Source of the DNA: Sphingobacterium sp. UBA6711
GTDB taxonomy: Bacteria; Bacteroidota; Bacteroidia; Sphingobacteriales; Sphingobacteriaceae
Direction: 5' to 3'
Assembly: GCA_002454415.1 (NCBI GenBank)
Contig: DKIT01000140.1
Span: 44,915-56,558, forward strand
DNA: 11,644 nucleotides
Shown here: positions 1-6,089 of the stretch, in pieces
How positions within the stretch are numbered: position 1 is the first letter of the stretch
Layout of the letters: each line of letters starts with the position of its first letter
The notes under the pieces: model-generated
Told to the model about the DNA's origin: nothing
Database searches by the model: none
Seen by the model: the letters and a program-made list of their open reading frames with translations, nothing else
Position numbers and translations under genes: made by a program

Positions 1-369
1 TTGGGGAGCGTGATAGACTGTCTGTCCATGGCTTGCAATACAATCGATCGCTGTACTCGAAATATTCCACTGTTGCAATGCTGTATTGATTAATTTGGCG
101 TGTGTTATCCCAATATAGGCATGAAGTCCCGATAACAATTGTTGATCGATATGGCGCTGAGCGAAGACCGAACGTACGCGTGTTCTAAAATCATCCTCAT
201 AATCCATCGTTACAAACTTTTCCAGGTGTATTTTGGTGCTTTTGCCTACGTGTTCTATCCGGCACAGCGCGATATCAAGACCATCCAAAGATGTTCCTGA
301 CATGAGACCGATGATTCGACGTTCTTCTTTTAGCGAAATTTGATAAAGCTTTTCGATTTGAGGATTCAT
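1..369 (-). CDS. anmK: Anhydro-N-acetylmuramic acid kinase, N-terminal part (gene runs off the left edge)
   Basis: Reading the minus strand from an ATG at 369 gives 123 codons open to the window edge; the C-terminal two thirds lie outside. AnmK is a cytosolic sugar kinase that opens and phosphorylates 1,6-anhydro-MurNAc to MurNAc-6-phosphate in peptidoglycan recycling. The visible part carries the family's N-terminal nucleotide-binding signature, GLMSGTSLDGLD (residues about 21-32), and the second conserved block ASHGQTVYHAP (about 112-122). The catalytic Asp region is not in the window. The gene is divergent from gcvH across about 100 bp. It fits functionally with the wall hydrolases at 6090-10236, although it is not in their operon. 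The assignment rests on two highly specific motifs. The start is the first ATG before an AT-rich intergenic stretch. Confidence 0.93.
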   Translation of the reverse strand, partial: MNPQIEKLYQISLKEERRIIGLMSGTSLDGLDIALCRIEHVGKSTKIHLEKFVTMDYEDDFRTRVRSVFAQRHIDQQLLSGLHAYIGITHAKLINTALQQWNISSTAIDCIASHGQTVYHAPQ

Positions 370-425
370 AGCCTAAAAATAAACACAAAAATGTTATGAT
401 GAATATCATTTTTGACAATTAAAGA

Positions 426-432
426 TATTTTG
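426..432 (+). promoter_or_regulatory. Possible -7 element of gcvH (TATTTTG)
   Basis: TATTTTG, 37 bp before the gcvH start, resembles the Bacteroidota -7 consensus TAnnTTTG with one base missing. A TTTG lies at 411-414 but closer than the usual spacing to a -33 element. The location in the divergent anmK/gcvH gap is right; the sequence match is imperfect. Confidence 0.3.
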
Positions 433-469
433 TAACTTCACGGCATTAAAAATCAAAAAATTAAATACA

Positions 470-850
470 ATGAATTTTCCAGCAGAATTGAAATACGCCA
501 AAGATCACGAATGGATTCGTGTTGAAGGTGATGAAGCCGTTGTAGGGATTACCGATTTCGCTCAACGTGAATTGGGAGACATCGTTTTTGTTGACATTAA
601 CACAGTAGGTGAAGAAGTTGCCGCAAATGAAGTTTTCGGTACAATCGAAGCCGTAAAAACAGTTTCTGATTTGTTTTTACCTGTATCAGCTACAATTTTA
701 GCCGTTAACGAAGCTATTGACGCTTCTCCAGAATTGGTAAATTCAGATCCTTATGGTGAAGGCTGGATTGTTCGTATTAAATTAAACAACGTTGCTGACA
801 CAGATGCTTTGTTGACTGCTGATCAATATAAAGAAGAAATCAACGCATAA
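470..850 (+). CDS. gcvH: Glycine cleavage system H protein
   Basis: This 126-residue protein has the full family length. The H protein is a small cytosolic carrier whose lipoylated lysine shuttles the aminomethyl group of glycine between the P, T and L proteins. The family block GTIEAVKTVSD spans residues 57-67, with K63 as the expected lipoyl lysine. The N-terminal KYAKDHEWIRVEG and C-terminal NSDPYGEGWIVRI segments are also typical. The start is the first ATG, after an A-rich leader without a Shine-Dalgarno sequence, as usual in this phylum. No gcvP or gcvT is adjacent, so it appears monocistronic, ending at the hairpin 870-898. Confidence 0.97.
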   Translation: MNFPAELKYAKDHEWIRVEGDEAVVGITDFAQRELGDIVFVDINTVGEEVAANEVFGTIEAVKTVSDLFLPVSATILAVNEAIDASPELVNSDPYGEGWIVRIKLNNVADTDALLTADQYKEEINA

Positions 851-869
851 TTTTATGCTTATAATTTAA

Positions 870-898
870 CAAAAGAGGGGCTGAAAGCCCCTCTTTTG
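870..898. terminator. Bidirectional rho-independent terminator between gcvH and the convergent gene
   Basis: A perfect 13-bp stem (870-882 with 886-898) closes a three-base GAA loop, with a GGGGCT core and A/T flanks that give T-rich ends on both strands. It lies 20 bp after the gcvH stop and 15 bp after the stop of the convergent minus-strand gene, so it can serve both. Confidence 0.9.
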
Positions 899-913
899 TT
901 ATGTATAGAATGC

Positions 914-1669
914 CTATTGGCACTTTATCGTGGTCTTGATTTTTGCTTCTGGCATGTCGACATCGCTTGTCATTTCAGTTATTTTGGTTAGGCAGGTCTT
1001 TTTATCCAATACATAAAAACCTTGTACATTACCCACTTGCTTTGCGTCCGGTCCAAACATTTTTCCCTCGACATTGACCTTATAACCTAGTTCATTTACT
1101 TCTATTAAGGTCATTTTATTTTCCACTGTGATCCCCGAGTCGTCTGATGCTGTTTTTGAATTCCAAGAATCACCTATTTTAATTCCCTGTTCTGGTAATA
1201 CGGTACTAATATTTTCGAACATGCTTTTATCAAAAGGCATGTTAATTCCTTCAGGTAATTTAATTTCGGAAGATTTACCAAGTTGATCAACATTGAAACT
1301 GATATTATGTTCCAATAACTTACCAATTGTAGCGTGCATTTGTTTTGAAAACTCATTGGCTTCAGGGTTTTTGGAGTCATAGGTCATATCCATACCTGCC
1401 ATATTCATTTTCATATTGATTCCTGTGTATCTCAGATCGAATGCAAACGCATTATCTTTTTTAGCGGTGTTGGTGATATCAAATCCCATAGTGAGATCCG
1501 TGATCATTTTTTGGCCGGCAGCGTCTATATCCATGGTCATGACTAGATTTTGCGGAATCTTTTTTCCAGCCTCAGGATTTACCCTTAGGGTATACGTCTT
1601 TTGTGCGGAGGCTGACATAACAAGAAATGCAAATACTGCGATTAAGGAGGTTATTCTTAGCTTTTTCAT
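914..1669 (-). CDS. Exported protein of the DUF6263 type, function unknown
   Basis: The predicted product has 251 residues. I chose the ATG at 1669 rather than an in-frame ATG at 1708 because it starts directly at a signal peptide: KK at residues 2-3, a hydrophobic core at about 8-19 and a likely cleavage site ASA|Q near residue 22. The mature part is a soluble, probably beta-rich periplasmic or surface protein. It has the segment LPEQGIKIGDSWN (about 158-170), which resembles the conserved centre of DUF6263 proteins of Bacteroidota. A methionine-rich patch lies at residues 86-95. There is one C-terminal cysteine (C250) and another at C226. No catalytic motif is visible. The gene is separated from pdhB upstream by a terminator, so it is probably transcribed alone. 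The family assignment is from memory of the fold pattern and is moderate. Confidence 0.75.
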   Translation of the reverse strand: MKKLRITSLIAVFAFLVMSASAQKTYTLRVNPEAGKKIPQNLVMTMDIDAAGQKMITDLTMGFDITNTAKKDNAFAFDLRYTGINMKMNMAGMDMTYDSKNPEANEFSKQMHATIGKLLEHNISFNVDQLGKSSEIKLPEGINMPFDKSMFENISTVLPEQGIKIGDSWNSKTASDDSGITVENKMTLIEVNELGYKVNVEGKMFGPDAKQVGNVQGFYVLDKKTCLTKITEMTSDVDMPEAKIKTTIKCQ

Positions 1670-1730
1670 TATATACGAATTGGATTTTATATTATTATCA
1701 ATAGACAAAATTGGGCAGCCTAAATATAAA

Positions 1731-1763
1731 AAAAATCCCTTTTACTTGTTAAAAGGGATTTTG
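1731..1763 (-). terminator. Rho-independent terminator of pdhB
   Basis: The inverted repeat AAAATCCCTTTT (1732-1743) and its complement (1751-1762), extendable by one A-T pair, leaves a 5-base loop. Read on the minus strand it is followed by a run of eight T's, 23 bp after the pdhB stop. It insulates the DUF6263-like gene from pdhB transcription. Confidence 0.85.
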
Positions 1764-1785
1764 ATTTTTTATAAAGTAACGTGAA

Positions 1786-2772
1786 TTACTTTTTGATATA
1801 AGATACTTCTTTAACAGCTTTGACAACTTTATCGACACTAGGTAATGCAGCTTCGATCAATGTTGGAGCATACGGTAAAGGCACGTCAGCACAATTTACG
1901 CGGATTACTGGAGCGTCTAGATAATCAAAAGCATTACGTTGAACGTGGAAAGCTAAATCCGTAGAGATAGATGCCAATGGCCAAGCCTCTTCTACGATCA
2001 CCAAACGGTTTGTTTTCTTAACTGATTCAATGATTGTAGGATAATCAATAGGGCGTACCGAACGCAAGTCGATCAATTCTACACTGATACCTTCTTTTTT
2101 CAACTCCTCTACTGCAGGAATGACAACGCGTGGAAGCATTTTACCGAATGATACCACAGTAACATCACTACCTTCCTGAATGATATTTGCTTTTCCAATT
2201 TCCAAGTAATACTCTTCTTCGGGAACTTGTCCTTTATCACCGTACATAACCTCTGATTCCATGAAAATAACGGGATCTGGATCGATGATAGCTGATTTTA
2301 ATAAACCTTTAGCATCATAGGGGTTAGAAGGAACCACAACTTTTAAACCAGGTGTATTTGCATACCAGTTCTCAAAATTTTGAGAGTGTTGTGCTGCAAG
2401 CTGACCAGCATTTCCCGTAGGGCCACGGAAGACCATCGGAATAGAGAACTGCCCACCGCTCATGGAGCGGATTTTAGCTGCTGCATTGATAACTTGGTCA
2501 ATTGCAACAAGGGAGAAGTTGAATGTCATGAATTCAACAATTGGTTTTAAACCGTTCATTGCAGCACCGACAGCAATACCCGCAAAACCAAGTTCAGCAA
2601 TAGGCGTATCAATGATACGTTTTGCACCGAATTCATCAAGCATACCCTGGCTTACTTTGTAAGCTCCGTTATACTCAGCAACTTCTTCTCCTAATAAAAA
2701 TATTTTGTCGTCTTTACGCATTTCTTCGTTCATCGCTTCACGAAGTGCTTCTCTGAATTGTATTTCTCTCAT
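1786..2772 (-). CDS. pdhB: Pyruvate dehydrogenase E1 component, beta subunit
   Basis: The 328-residue protein is full length and alignable along its length with mitochondrial and bacterial E1-beta. With E1-alpha it forms the thiamine-diphosphate enzyme that decarboxylates pyruvate and transfers acetyl to lipoyl-E2. Visible hallmarks are LLGEEVAEYNGAYKVS (residues 26-41, including the glutamate that contacts the cofactor), RIIDTPIAELGFAGIAVGAA (about 52-71), EFMTFNFS, the AAQHSQ segment, and the C-terminal DAPVIRVNCADVPLPYAP. These favour pyruvate over branched-chain substrates, but substrate choice is partly set by E1-alpha. No pdhA or E2 gene is adjacent. A -7 element at 2804-2811 and a terminator at 1731-1763 suggest an independent unit. 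Confidence 0.95.
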   Translation of the reverse strand: MREIQFREALREAMNEEMRKDDKIFLLGEEVAEYNGAYKVSQGMLDEFGAKRIIDTPIAELGFAGIAVGAAMNGLKPIVEFMTFNFSLVAIDQVINAAAKIRSMSGGQFSIPMVFRGPTGNAGQLAAQHSQNFENWYANTPGLKVVVPSNPYDAKGLLKSAIIDPDPVIFMESEVMYGDKGQVPEEEYYLEIGKANIIQEGSDVTVVSFGKMLPRVVIPAVEELKKEGISVELIDLRSVRPIDYPTIIESVKKTNRLVIVEEAWPLASISTDLAFHVQRNAFDYLDAPVIRVNCADVPLPYAPTLIEAALPSVDKVVKAVKEVSYIKK

Positions 2773-2803
2773 CAGTTGTAAAATAGTGTCAATTTTTAGA
2801 TTA

Positions 2804-2811
2804 CAAATCTA
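2804..2811 (-). promoter_or_regulatory. -7 promoter element of pdhB (TAGATTTG)
   Basis: On the minus strand TAGATTTG matches the Bacteroidota TAnnTTTG consensus exactly and lies 31 bp before the pdhB ATG, giving a leader of about 25 nt. No clear TTTG -33 box is seen at the usual distance. Confidence 0.5.
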
Positions 2812-2895
2812 CTATTTAAAATTGATATTTTGAAGATTTGAACCTGCTAATTCTATAGTTTTATGTCATTTTTTAATAAGTAAATGACTTTTGTA

Positions 2896-3537
2896 TTAAA
2901 TTTTTGAATATAAGGTATTCAGATATTCCAATGTTTTTATAAGTGCCTTATTACTATTCATTATCGCTAATGGAATGTTCCACGTGGCACGGTTTCTTTT
3001 CTCCACGTAATTCGAAATACCACGAATCTCGATCACGGGAACTGTCATTTTGTCGGCAGCATAGAAAACAGCAGCTCCCTCCATACTTTCAACAAGGCTA
3101 TCGGGATGCAGTTTTTGAATTTTTTCGATACTATCTGTGCTACCATGGACTTTGTTTACGGTAATTCCTTCCCCCTGTTTTAGAAAAGGAAGTCTAAGCT
3201 CCTTGTCATTCAGTAAACACGAGGTAAATTTAGATTTTCCGTAGCCCAATTGATCTATTGGAATAAAATTATGACCGTCTTCCGCACCTAGTTCAACAAA
3301 TGATTCCGAAACGACTTGAACAACCGAGCCTATTTCGACATGACGATCCAAACATCCTCCTATCCCTATATTAATGAGGAGATCGTATTTTTTTTCGTGT
3401 AGCACTCTTCCTAGTTCAAAGGCTGTGGCGACCATGCCTACACCCGTGATTAGGGTATCGCATTGACCGTAATTTGATACCACTTCCAGAAAGGGCTGCA
3501 ATTCAAATGAAGTAGCCGCAATAACTAATATTTGCAT
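2896..3537 (-). CDS. mqnB: Futalosine hydrolase (menaquinone biosynthesis, futalosine pathway)
   Basis: The 213-residue protein belongs to the nucleoside phosphorylase/MTA-SAH nucleosidase fold. Futalosine hydrolase removes the base from futalosine (or its aminodeoxy form) to give dehypoxanthine futalosine on the alternative menaquinone route. The sequence shows the glycine-rich INIGIGGCLD segment (55-64), the purine/ribose-binding ESMEGAA (150-156) and IRGISNYVEKRNRATWNIPLAI (171-192). The Asn of SNYVE (N176) replaces the Asp found in MTA/SAH nucleosidases, and the RNRxxWNIPLAI tail is characteristic of MqnB; this is why I reject the nucleosidase name. It is divergent from the pterin operon and 123 bp upstream of pdhB. 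No other mqn genes are in the window. Confidence 0.9.
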   Translation of the reverse strand: MQILVIAATSFELQPFLEVVSNYGQCDTLITGVGMVATAFELGRVLHEKKYDLLINIGIGGCLDRHVEIGSVVQVVSESFVELGAEDGHNFIPIDQLGYGKSKFTSCLLNDKELRLPFLKQGEGITVNKVHGSTDSIEKIQKLHPDSLVESMEGAAVFYAADKMTVPVIEIRGISNYVEKRNRATWNIPLAIMNSNKALIKTLEYLNTLYSKI

Positions 3538-3564
3538 GACGAGCTCGTTTTTGAAGGAAAATTA

Positions 3565-3571
3565 CAAATTA
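3565..3571 (-). promoter_or_regulatory. Possible -7 element of mqnB (TAATTTG)
   Basis: On the minus strand TAATTTG lies 27 bp before the mqnB ATG. It is one base shorter than the TAnnTTTG consensus, so the call depends mainly on position. Confidence 0.28.
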
Positions 3572-3761
3572 TCTTGCATGCAAACCTCTTTTTATAATAA
3601 AAATATACTGTCTGCAATGAGTCCTGCTTACAAATCTGAGCTTGATTATAATAATAAAGTTAACTGATTTTTTGCTAACGATACTCTTTATTTATAGCGT
3701 CCGAACTGTACCATTTATGTCCCGTTAGACGTCATAAATAGCTACCACCTTCTTAAATATT

Positions 3762-3870
3762 AGCTTAGCTTTTATATATTCTTAGTTTAGGTTTCAGTTA
3801 GGTATAATTTAGGTTTGACCTAAACAAACCCTAACTAAACCCTAAACTAACCCTAAGTAAACCCTATCTA
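3762..3870. repeat. Inverted array of 11-bp AACCCTAACTA-like units in exact register
   Basis: On the plus strand five units begin at 3816, 3827, 3838, 3849 and 3860; the last four start with AACCCTA, and CCTA recurs exactly every 11 bp (3819, 3830, 3841, 3852, 3863). On the minus strand the same unit occurs at 3784-3794 (AAACCTAAACT), 3795-3805 (ATACCTAACTG) and 3806-3816 (AAACCTAAATT), again every 11 bp. A degenerate copy occurs in register at 3762-3772 (AAAGCTAAGCT, 9 of 11 bases like the best left unit). The register at 3773-3783 has lost the motif. Both arms are symmetrical about base 3816. Each unit contains TAA-type stops, so it is not a coding repeat. Function is unknown: phased protein-binding sites or a cruciform or RNA hairpin are the plausible options. 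Confidence 0.85.
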
Positions 3871-4104
3871 AAAGGCAAAGAAATTATGCTAAATGGCAGC
3901 ATTATCTGGTACGGATTTCTCAACAAGATGCATCCAATCTTTCGCTACAAAATCTTATAGCAAATTCTTTCTCTAAATCTCGTTGCGGCTAAGAATAAGA
4001 AAAATTCTATCCTAGTTTAATAACAAGAGGCCGTCGCATTAATTATATTACTATATTCTGACGGCATTCGTTAAAAGGAAATGTTAAAATTGCAGCTAAA
4101 GCCT

Positions 4105-4112
4105 TATCTTTG
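4105..4112 (+). promoter_or_regulatory. -7 promoter element of the ptpS-folE operon (TATCTTTG)
   Basis: TATCTTTG is an exact TAnnTTTG match ending 8 bp before the ATG at 4120. Transcription would then begin at or just before that ATG, giving a leaderless or nearly leaderless mRNA. This also argues against the in-frame ATG at 4081, which lies upstream of the promoter element. No strong TTTG -33 box is seen. Confidence 0.55.
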
Positions 4113-4119
4113 TATTATT

Positions 4120-4533
4120 ATGGTATTTATAACTCGTCGTGAACGTTTTTGTGCCGCACACAAGCTCTATCGTGAAGATTGGAGTCAGGAACAAAATGAA
4201 CAAGTATTTGGACTTTGTTCCAATCCAAATTGGCATGGGCACAATTATGATCTTTATGTAACAGTTAAAGGGAAGGTCAATCCAGAGACTGGTTTTTTAA
4301 TCGATTTGAAGATCATGAAGGAAATAATCAATCGTAGCATCATTGATAAAGTGGACCACCGTAATTTCAATTTGGATGTTGATTTTATGAGAGGAGTCAT
4401 GGCTTCTACGGAAAATATCGCTATCGAAATATTTAAGATCTTAAAACCGTTGTTTGATGAACAGGGGGTGATCTTGCATAGTGTTCGGTTGCATGAAACA
4501 GAAAATAACTACGTCGAATATTTTGGCGATTAA
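4120..4533 (+). CDS. 6-pyruvoyl-tetrahydropterin synthase / QueD-family enzyme
   Basis: The product has 137 residues from the ATG at 4120, which starts at the usual family N-terminus (MVFITRRERFCAAHKLY); a longer in-frame start at 4081 would include the promoter element. This family converts 7,8-dihydroneopterin triphosphate, the FolE product, to 6-pyruvoyl-tetrahydropterin or, as QueD, to 6-carboxy-tetrahydropterin for queuosine. Zinc ligands H14, H39 and H41, catalytic C33, the D79-H80 pair and E126 in HETENN are all visible. The active-site spacing is C-x5-HGH (CSNPNWHGH), as in eukaryotic PTPS, rather than the C-x3-HGH spacing usual for QueD. Genome annotations would often call it 6-carboxytetrahydropterin synthase; the product is uncertain. 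It is followed after 28 bp by folE. Confidence 0.9.
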   Translation: MVFITRRERFCAAHKLYREDWSQEQNEQVFGLCSNPNWHGHNYDLYVTVKGKVNPETGFLIDLKIMKEIINRSIIDKVDHRNFNLDVDFMRGVMASTENIAIEIFKILKPLFDEQGVILHSVRLHETENNYVEYFGD

Positions 4534-4561
4534 TCTTTAATACATTTAAATAGTAGAAACT

Positions 4562-5191
4562 ATGAGTCAACACTCATTTGACAAAGAAGAGTTGGATGGA
4601 TATATTAAGATCGATAAATACAACACTGAAAAAGTAGATCGCATCGCTTCTCATTATACAGATATATTGGAATGTCTTGGTGAAGACCCAAAACGGGAAG
4701 GTTTGGTGAAAACGCCAGAACGTGTCGCAAAGGCATTGCAATTTTTGACACATGGATATGATATCGATGCGGCTGAGGTGTTGCGTGGAGCCATGTTTGA
4801 GGAAGACTACAGTCAAATGGTCGTCGTTAAGGATATTGAAGTATATTCCCTTTGTGAGCACCATATGTTACCTTTCTTTGGTAAAGCCCATATCGCATAT
4901 ATTCCTAATGGTCATATCGTCGGTTTAAGCAAAATCCCGCGTGTTGTTGATATTTTTGCCCGCCGGCTACAGGTACAGGAGCGGCTAACAAATGAAATTC
5001 GGGATTGCATTCAAGAGACTCTGGGCGCACGGGGTGTAGCTGTGGTCATGGAATGCAAGCATATGTGTATGGCTATGCGAGGTGTACAGAAACAAAATTC
5101 TGTAACGACAACTTCTGCCTTTACAGGCGCTTTTCAAAACGACGTGACCCGTTCGGAATTTTTACGTTTAATTACTGCCGATTTAGCTTAA
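4562..5191 (+). CDS. folE: GTP cyclohydrolase I
   Basis: The 209-residue protein has full type I length. It opens and rearranges GTP to 7,8-dihydroneopterin triphosphate in the cytosol, feeding folate, queuosine or biopterin-like pathways. The zinc-site block SLCEHHMLPFFGKAHIAYIP (about 96-115) supplies C98 and H101. The third ligand, C169, lies in CKHMCMAMRGV (165-175), with H167 next to it. The KTPERVAKAL segment (50-59) and the GLSKIPRVVDIFARRLQVQERLT block (about 121-143) are also typical. The start is the first ATG after a gap of 28 bp from the upstream gene, which makes a two-gene operon ending at the hairpin 5211-5258. All key residues are present. Confidence 0.97.
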   Translation: MSQHSFDKEELDGYIKIDKYNTEKVDRIASHYTDILECLGEDPKREGLVKTPERVAKALQFLTHGYDIDAAEVLRGAMFEEDYSQMVVVKDIEVYSLCEHHMLPFFGKAHIAYIPNGHIVGLSKIPRVVDIFARRLQVQERLTNEIRDCIQETLGARGVAVVMECKHMCMAMRGVQKQNSVTTTSAFTGAFQNDVTRSEFLRLITADLA

Positions 5192-5210
5192 AAACTTATT
5201 GTTTAATAAT

Positions 5211-5258
5211 AAAAATAGCCCCACTAAAAAATCATCATTTAGTGGGGCTATTTTTTTT
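5211..5258 (+). terminator. Strong rho-independent terminator of the pterin operon
   Basis: An 18-bp stem (5211-5228 with 5238-5255), including the GC-rich core AGCCCCACT, closes a 9-base loop and ends in an eight-T run at 5251-5258. It lies 19 bp after the folE stop. Confidence 0.93.
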
Positions 5259-5418
5259 AAATATGGCGGTGAAAAACAAAAAATCAAAAAATGCTGATAG
5301 TGCGTTTTTGCGCTTCAGGGGCGATTGATAAAAAAAGTTCTTTACAAATGGATAATTATATCTCTTTGTTATACAGTTATTTGTGAAAAAAAGTTTTTAT
5401 CATAAAGATGTTTTTTGG

Positions 5419-5426
5419 TACCTTTG
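5419..5426 (+). promoter_or_regulatory. -7 promoter element of the envelope operon (TACCTTTG)
   Basis: TACCTTTG is an exact TAnnTTTG match, with a T5 run at 5394-5398 at about the -33 distance. It ends 6 bp before the ATG at 5432, so the mRNA is likely leaderless or nearly so. It lies inside the longer reading frame from 5408, which argues against that start. Confidence 0.58.
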
Positions 5427-5431
5427 TGGTT

Positions 5432-6067
5432 ATGGAAATTGTTGCCAACGATTTGGAGTCCTATTTGGAACATACTACAGACGAAGAAAATTCGTTACTG
5501 AAAAGGGTAAATCGGGAGACATATTTGAAGGAAACGATGCCCCATATGTTATCTGGACATTACCAGGGAAGAGTTCTTTCTTTATTGAGTAAATTGGTTG
5601 CTCCGAGACGTATTTTGGAGATTGGTACTTTTACGGGATATGCGACATTATGTCTCGCAGAAGGGCTACAGGATGATGGCATATTACATACGATAGACAT
5701 CAACGAAGAGCAACAGGAAAGGGTTCAAGGTTATTTTGACGAATCGCAATTTGCCGATAAAATCAGGTATCATATTGGCGATGCGGCAGAGATAATACCT
5801 ACATTAAATGAAACATTTGATCTGGTATTTATTGATGCAGACAAAAAGAGAAATTTATATTATTTCGAAACGATAATAAATCAAGTTCCGTCTGGGGGAC
5901 TTATTTTGATTGACAATGTCTTATGGAAAGGTAAGGTATTGGATTCAAAACCAGACAATCAAACAAAGCAGATCATTGATTTGAATGCACGTTTAGCTCA
6001 GGACAAGCGCGTAGAAAAGGTGATATTACCAATTCGAGACGGACTTTTTGCGTTACGCAAGAGGTAA
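5432..6067 (+). CDS. SAM-dependent O-methyltransferase (catechol/caffeoyl-CoA type)
   Basis: The product has 211 residues from ATG 5432, chosen because the upstream in-frame ATG (5408) precedes the promoter element. It is a class I methyltransferase of the Methyltransf_3/COMT family and cytosolic, with no signal peptide. Visible motifs are the SAM-binding LEIGTFTGYATLCLAEGL (62-79), the acidic TIDINEEQ (87-94), the GDAAE segment (117-120 region), IDADK (134-138, divalent-metal Asp) and LIDNVLWKGKV (159-169, second metal Asp-Asn). The metal-binding D135, D161 and N162 pattern supports a metal-dependent O-methylation of a catechol-like acceptor; the substrate is unknown. It is the first gene of the operon, 22 bp before the glucosaminidase gene, but nothing in the sequence ties it to cell-wall work. 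Confidence 0.9.
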   Translation: MEIVANDLESYLEHTTDEENSLLKRVNRETYLKETMPHMLSGHYQGRVLSLLSKLVAPRRILEIGTFTGYATLCLAEGLQDDGILHTIDINEEQQERVQGYFDESQFADKIRYHIGDAAEIIPTLNETFDLVFIDADKKRNLYYFETIINQVPSGGLILIDNVLWKGKVLDSKPDNQTKQIIDLNARLAQDKRVEKVILPIRDGLFALRKR

Positions 6068-6089
6068 TTTGTGAACTAAAACATTCTTC

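Larger units (their letters stand above)
3538..4119. other. 582-bp non-coding gap between mqnB and the pterin operon
   Basis: Stops are frequent in all frames, and I found no gene, tRNA or recognisable gene remnant. It is AT-rich and unusually long for this window, where other gaps are under 170 bp. It holds the 11-bp unit array (3762-3870) almost exactly midway between the two start codons, about 250 bp from each. It also holds a weak hairpin at 4030-4065 (GCCGTC paired with GACGGC across a 24-base AT-rich loop), and possible promoter elements near both genes. The rest (3572-3761 and 3871-4029) shows nothing I can name. Confidence 0.8.

Noticed and set aside
396..409. ATGAT/ATCAT palindrome as operator in the anmK-gcvH gap
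   Set aside because: A 5-bp AT-rich stem with a 4-base spacer is expected by chance in DNA of this composition.
1416..1784. Plus-strand 122-codon frame
   Set aside because: It is antisense to the DUF6263-like gene and its signal peptide, with no protein-like features of its own.
2865..2888. Terminator after mqnB
   Set aside because: The 7-bp AT-rich stem GTCATTT/AAATGAC has a 10-base loop and no following T tract on the minus strand.
2896..3537. MTA/SAH nucleosidase (mtnN)
   Set aside because: The catalytic Asp position is Asn (SNYVE) and the C-terminal segment matches futalosine hydrolase.
3784..3870. CRISPR array or telomere repeat from the AACCCTAA units
   Set aside because: There are no spacers between units and the unit is 11 bp, too short for CRISPR. 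The units are inverted and internal on a bacterial chromosome, so the telomere likeness is superficial.
3900..4010. Gene remnant on the minus strand (short open stretch beginning DFVAKDWMHLVEK)
   Set aside because: It has only about 20 codons between stops and resembles no family I can name; chance explains it.
4030..4119. preQ1-type riboswitch upstream of the pterin gene
   Set aside because: The -7 element ends 8 bp before the ATG, so there is no leader to hold a riboswitch. The hairpin 4030-4065 has only 6 bp with a 24-base AT loop.
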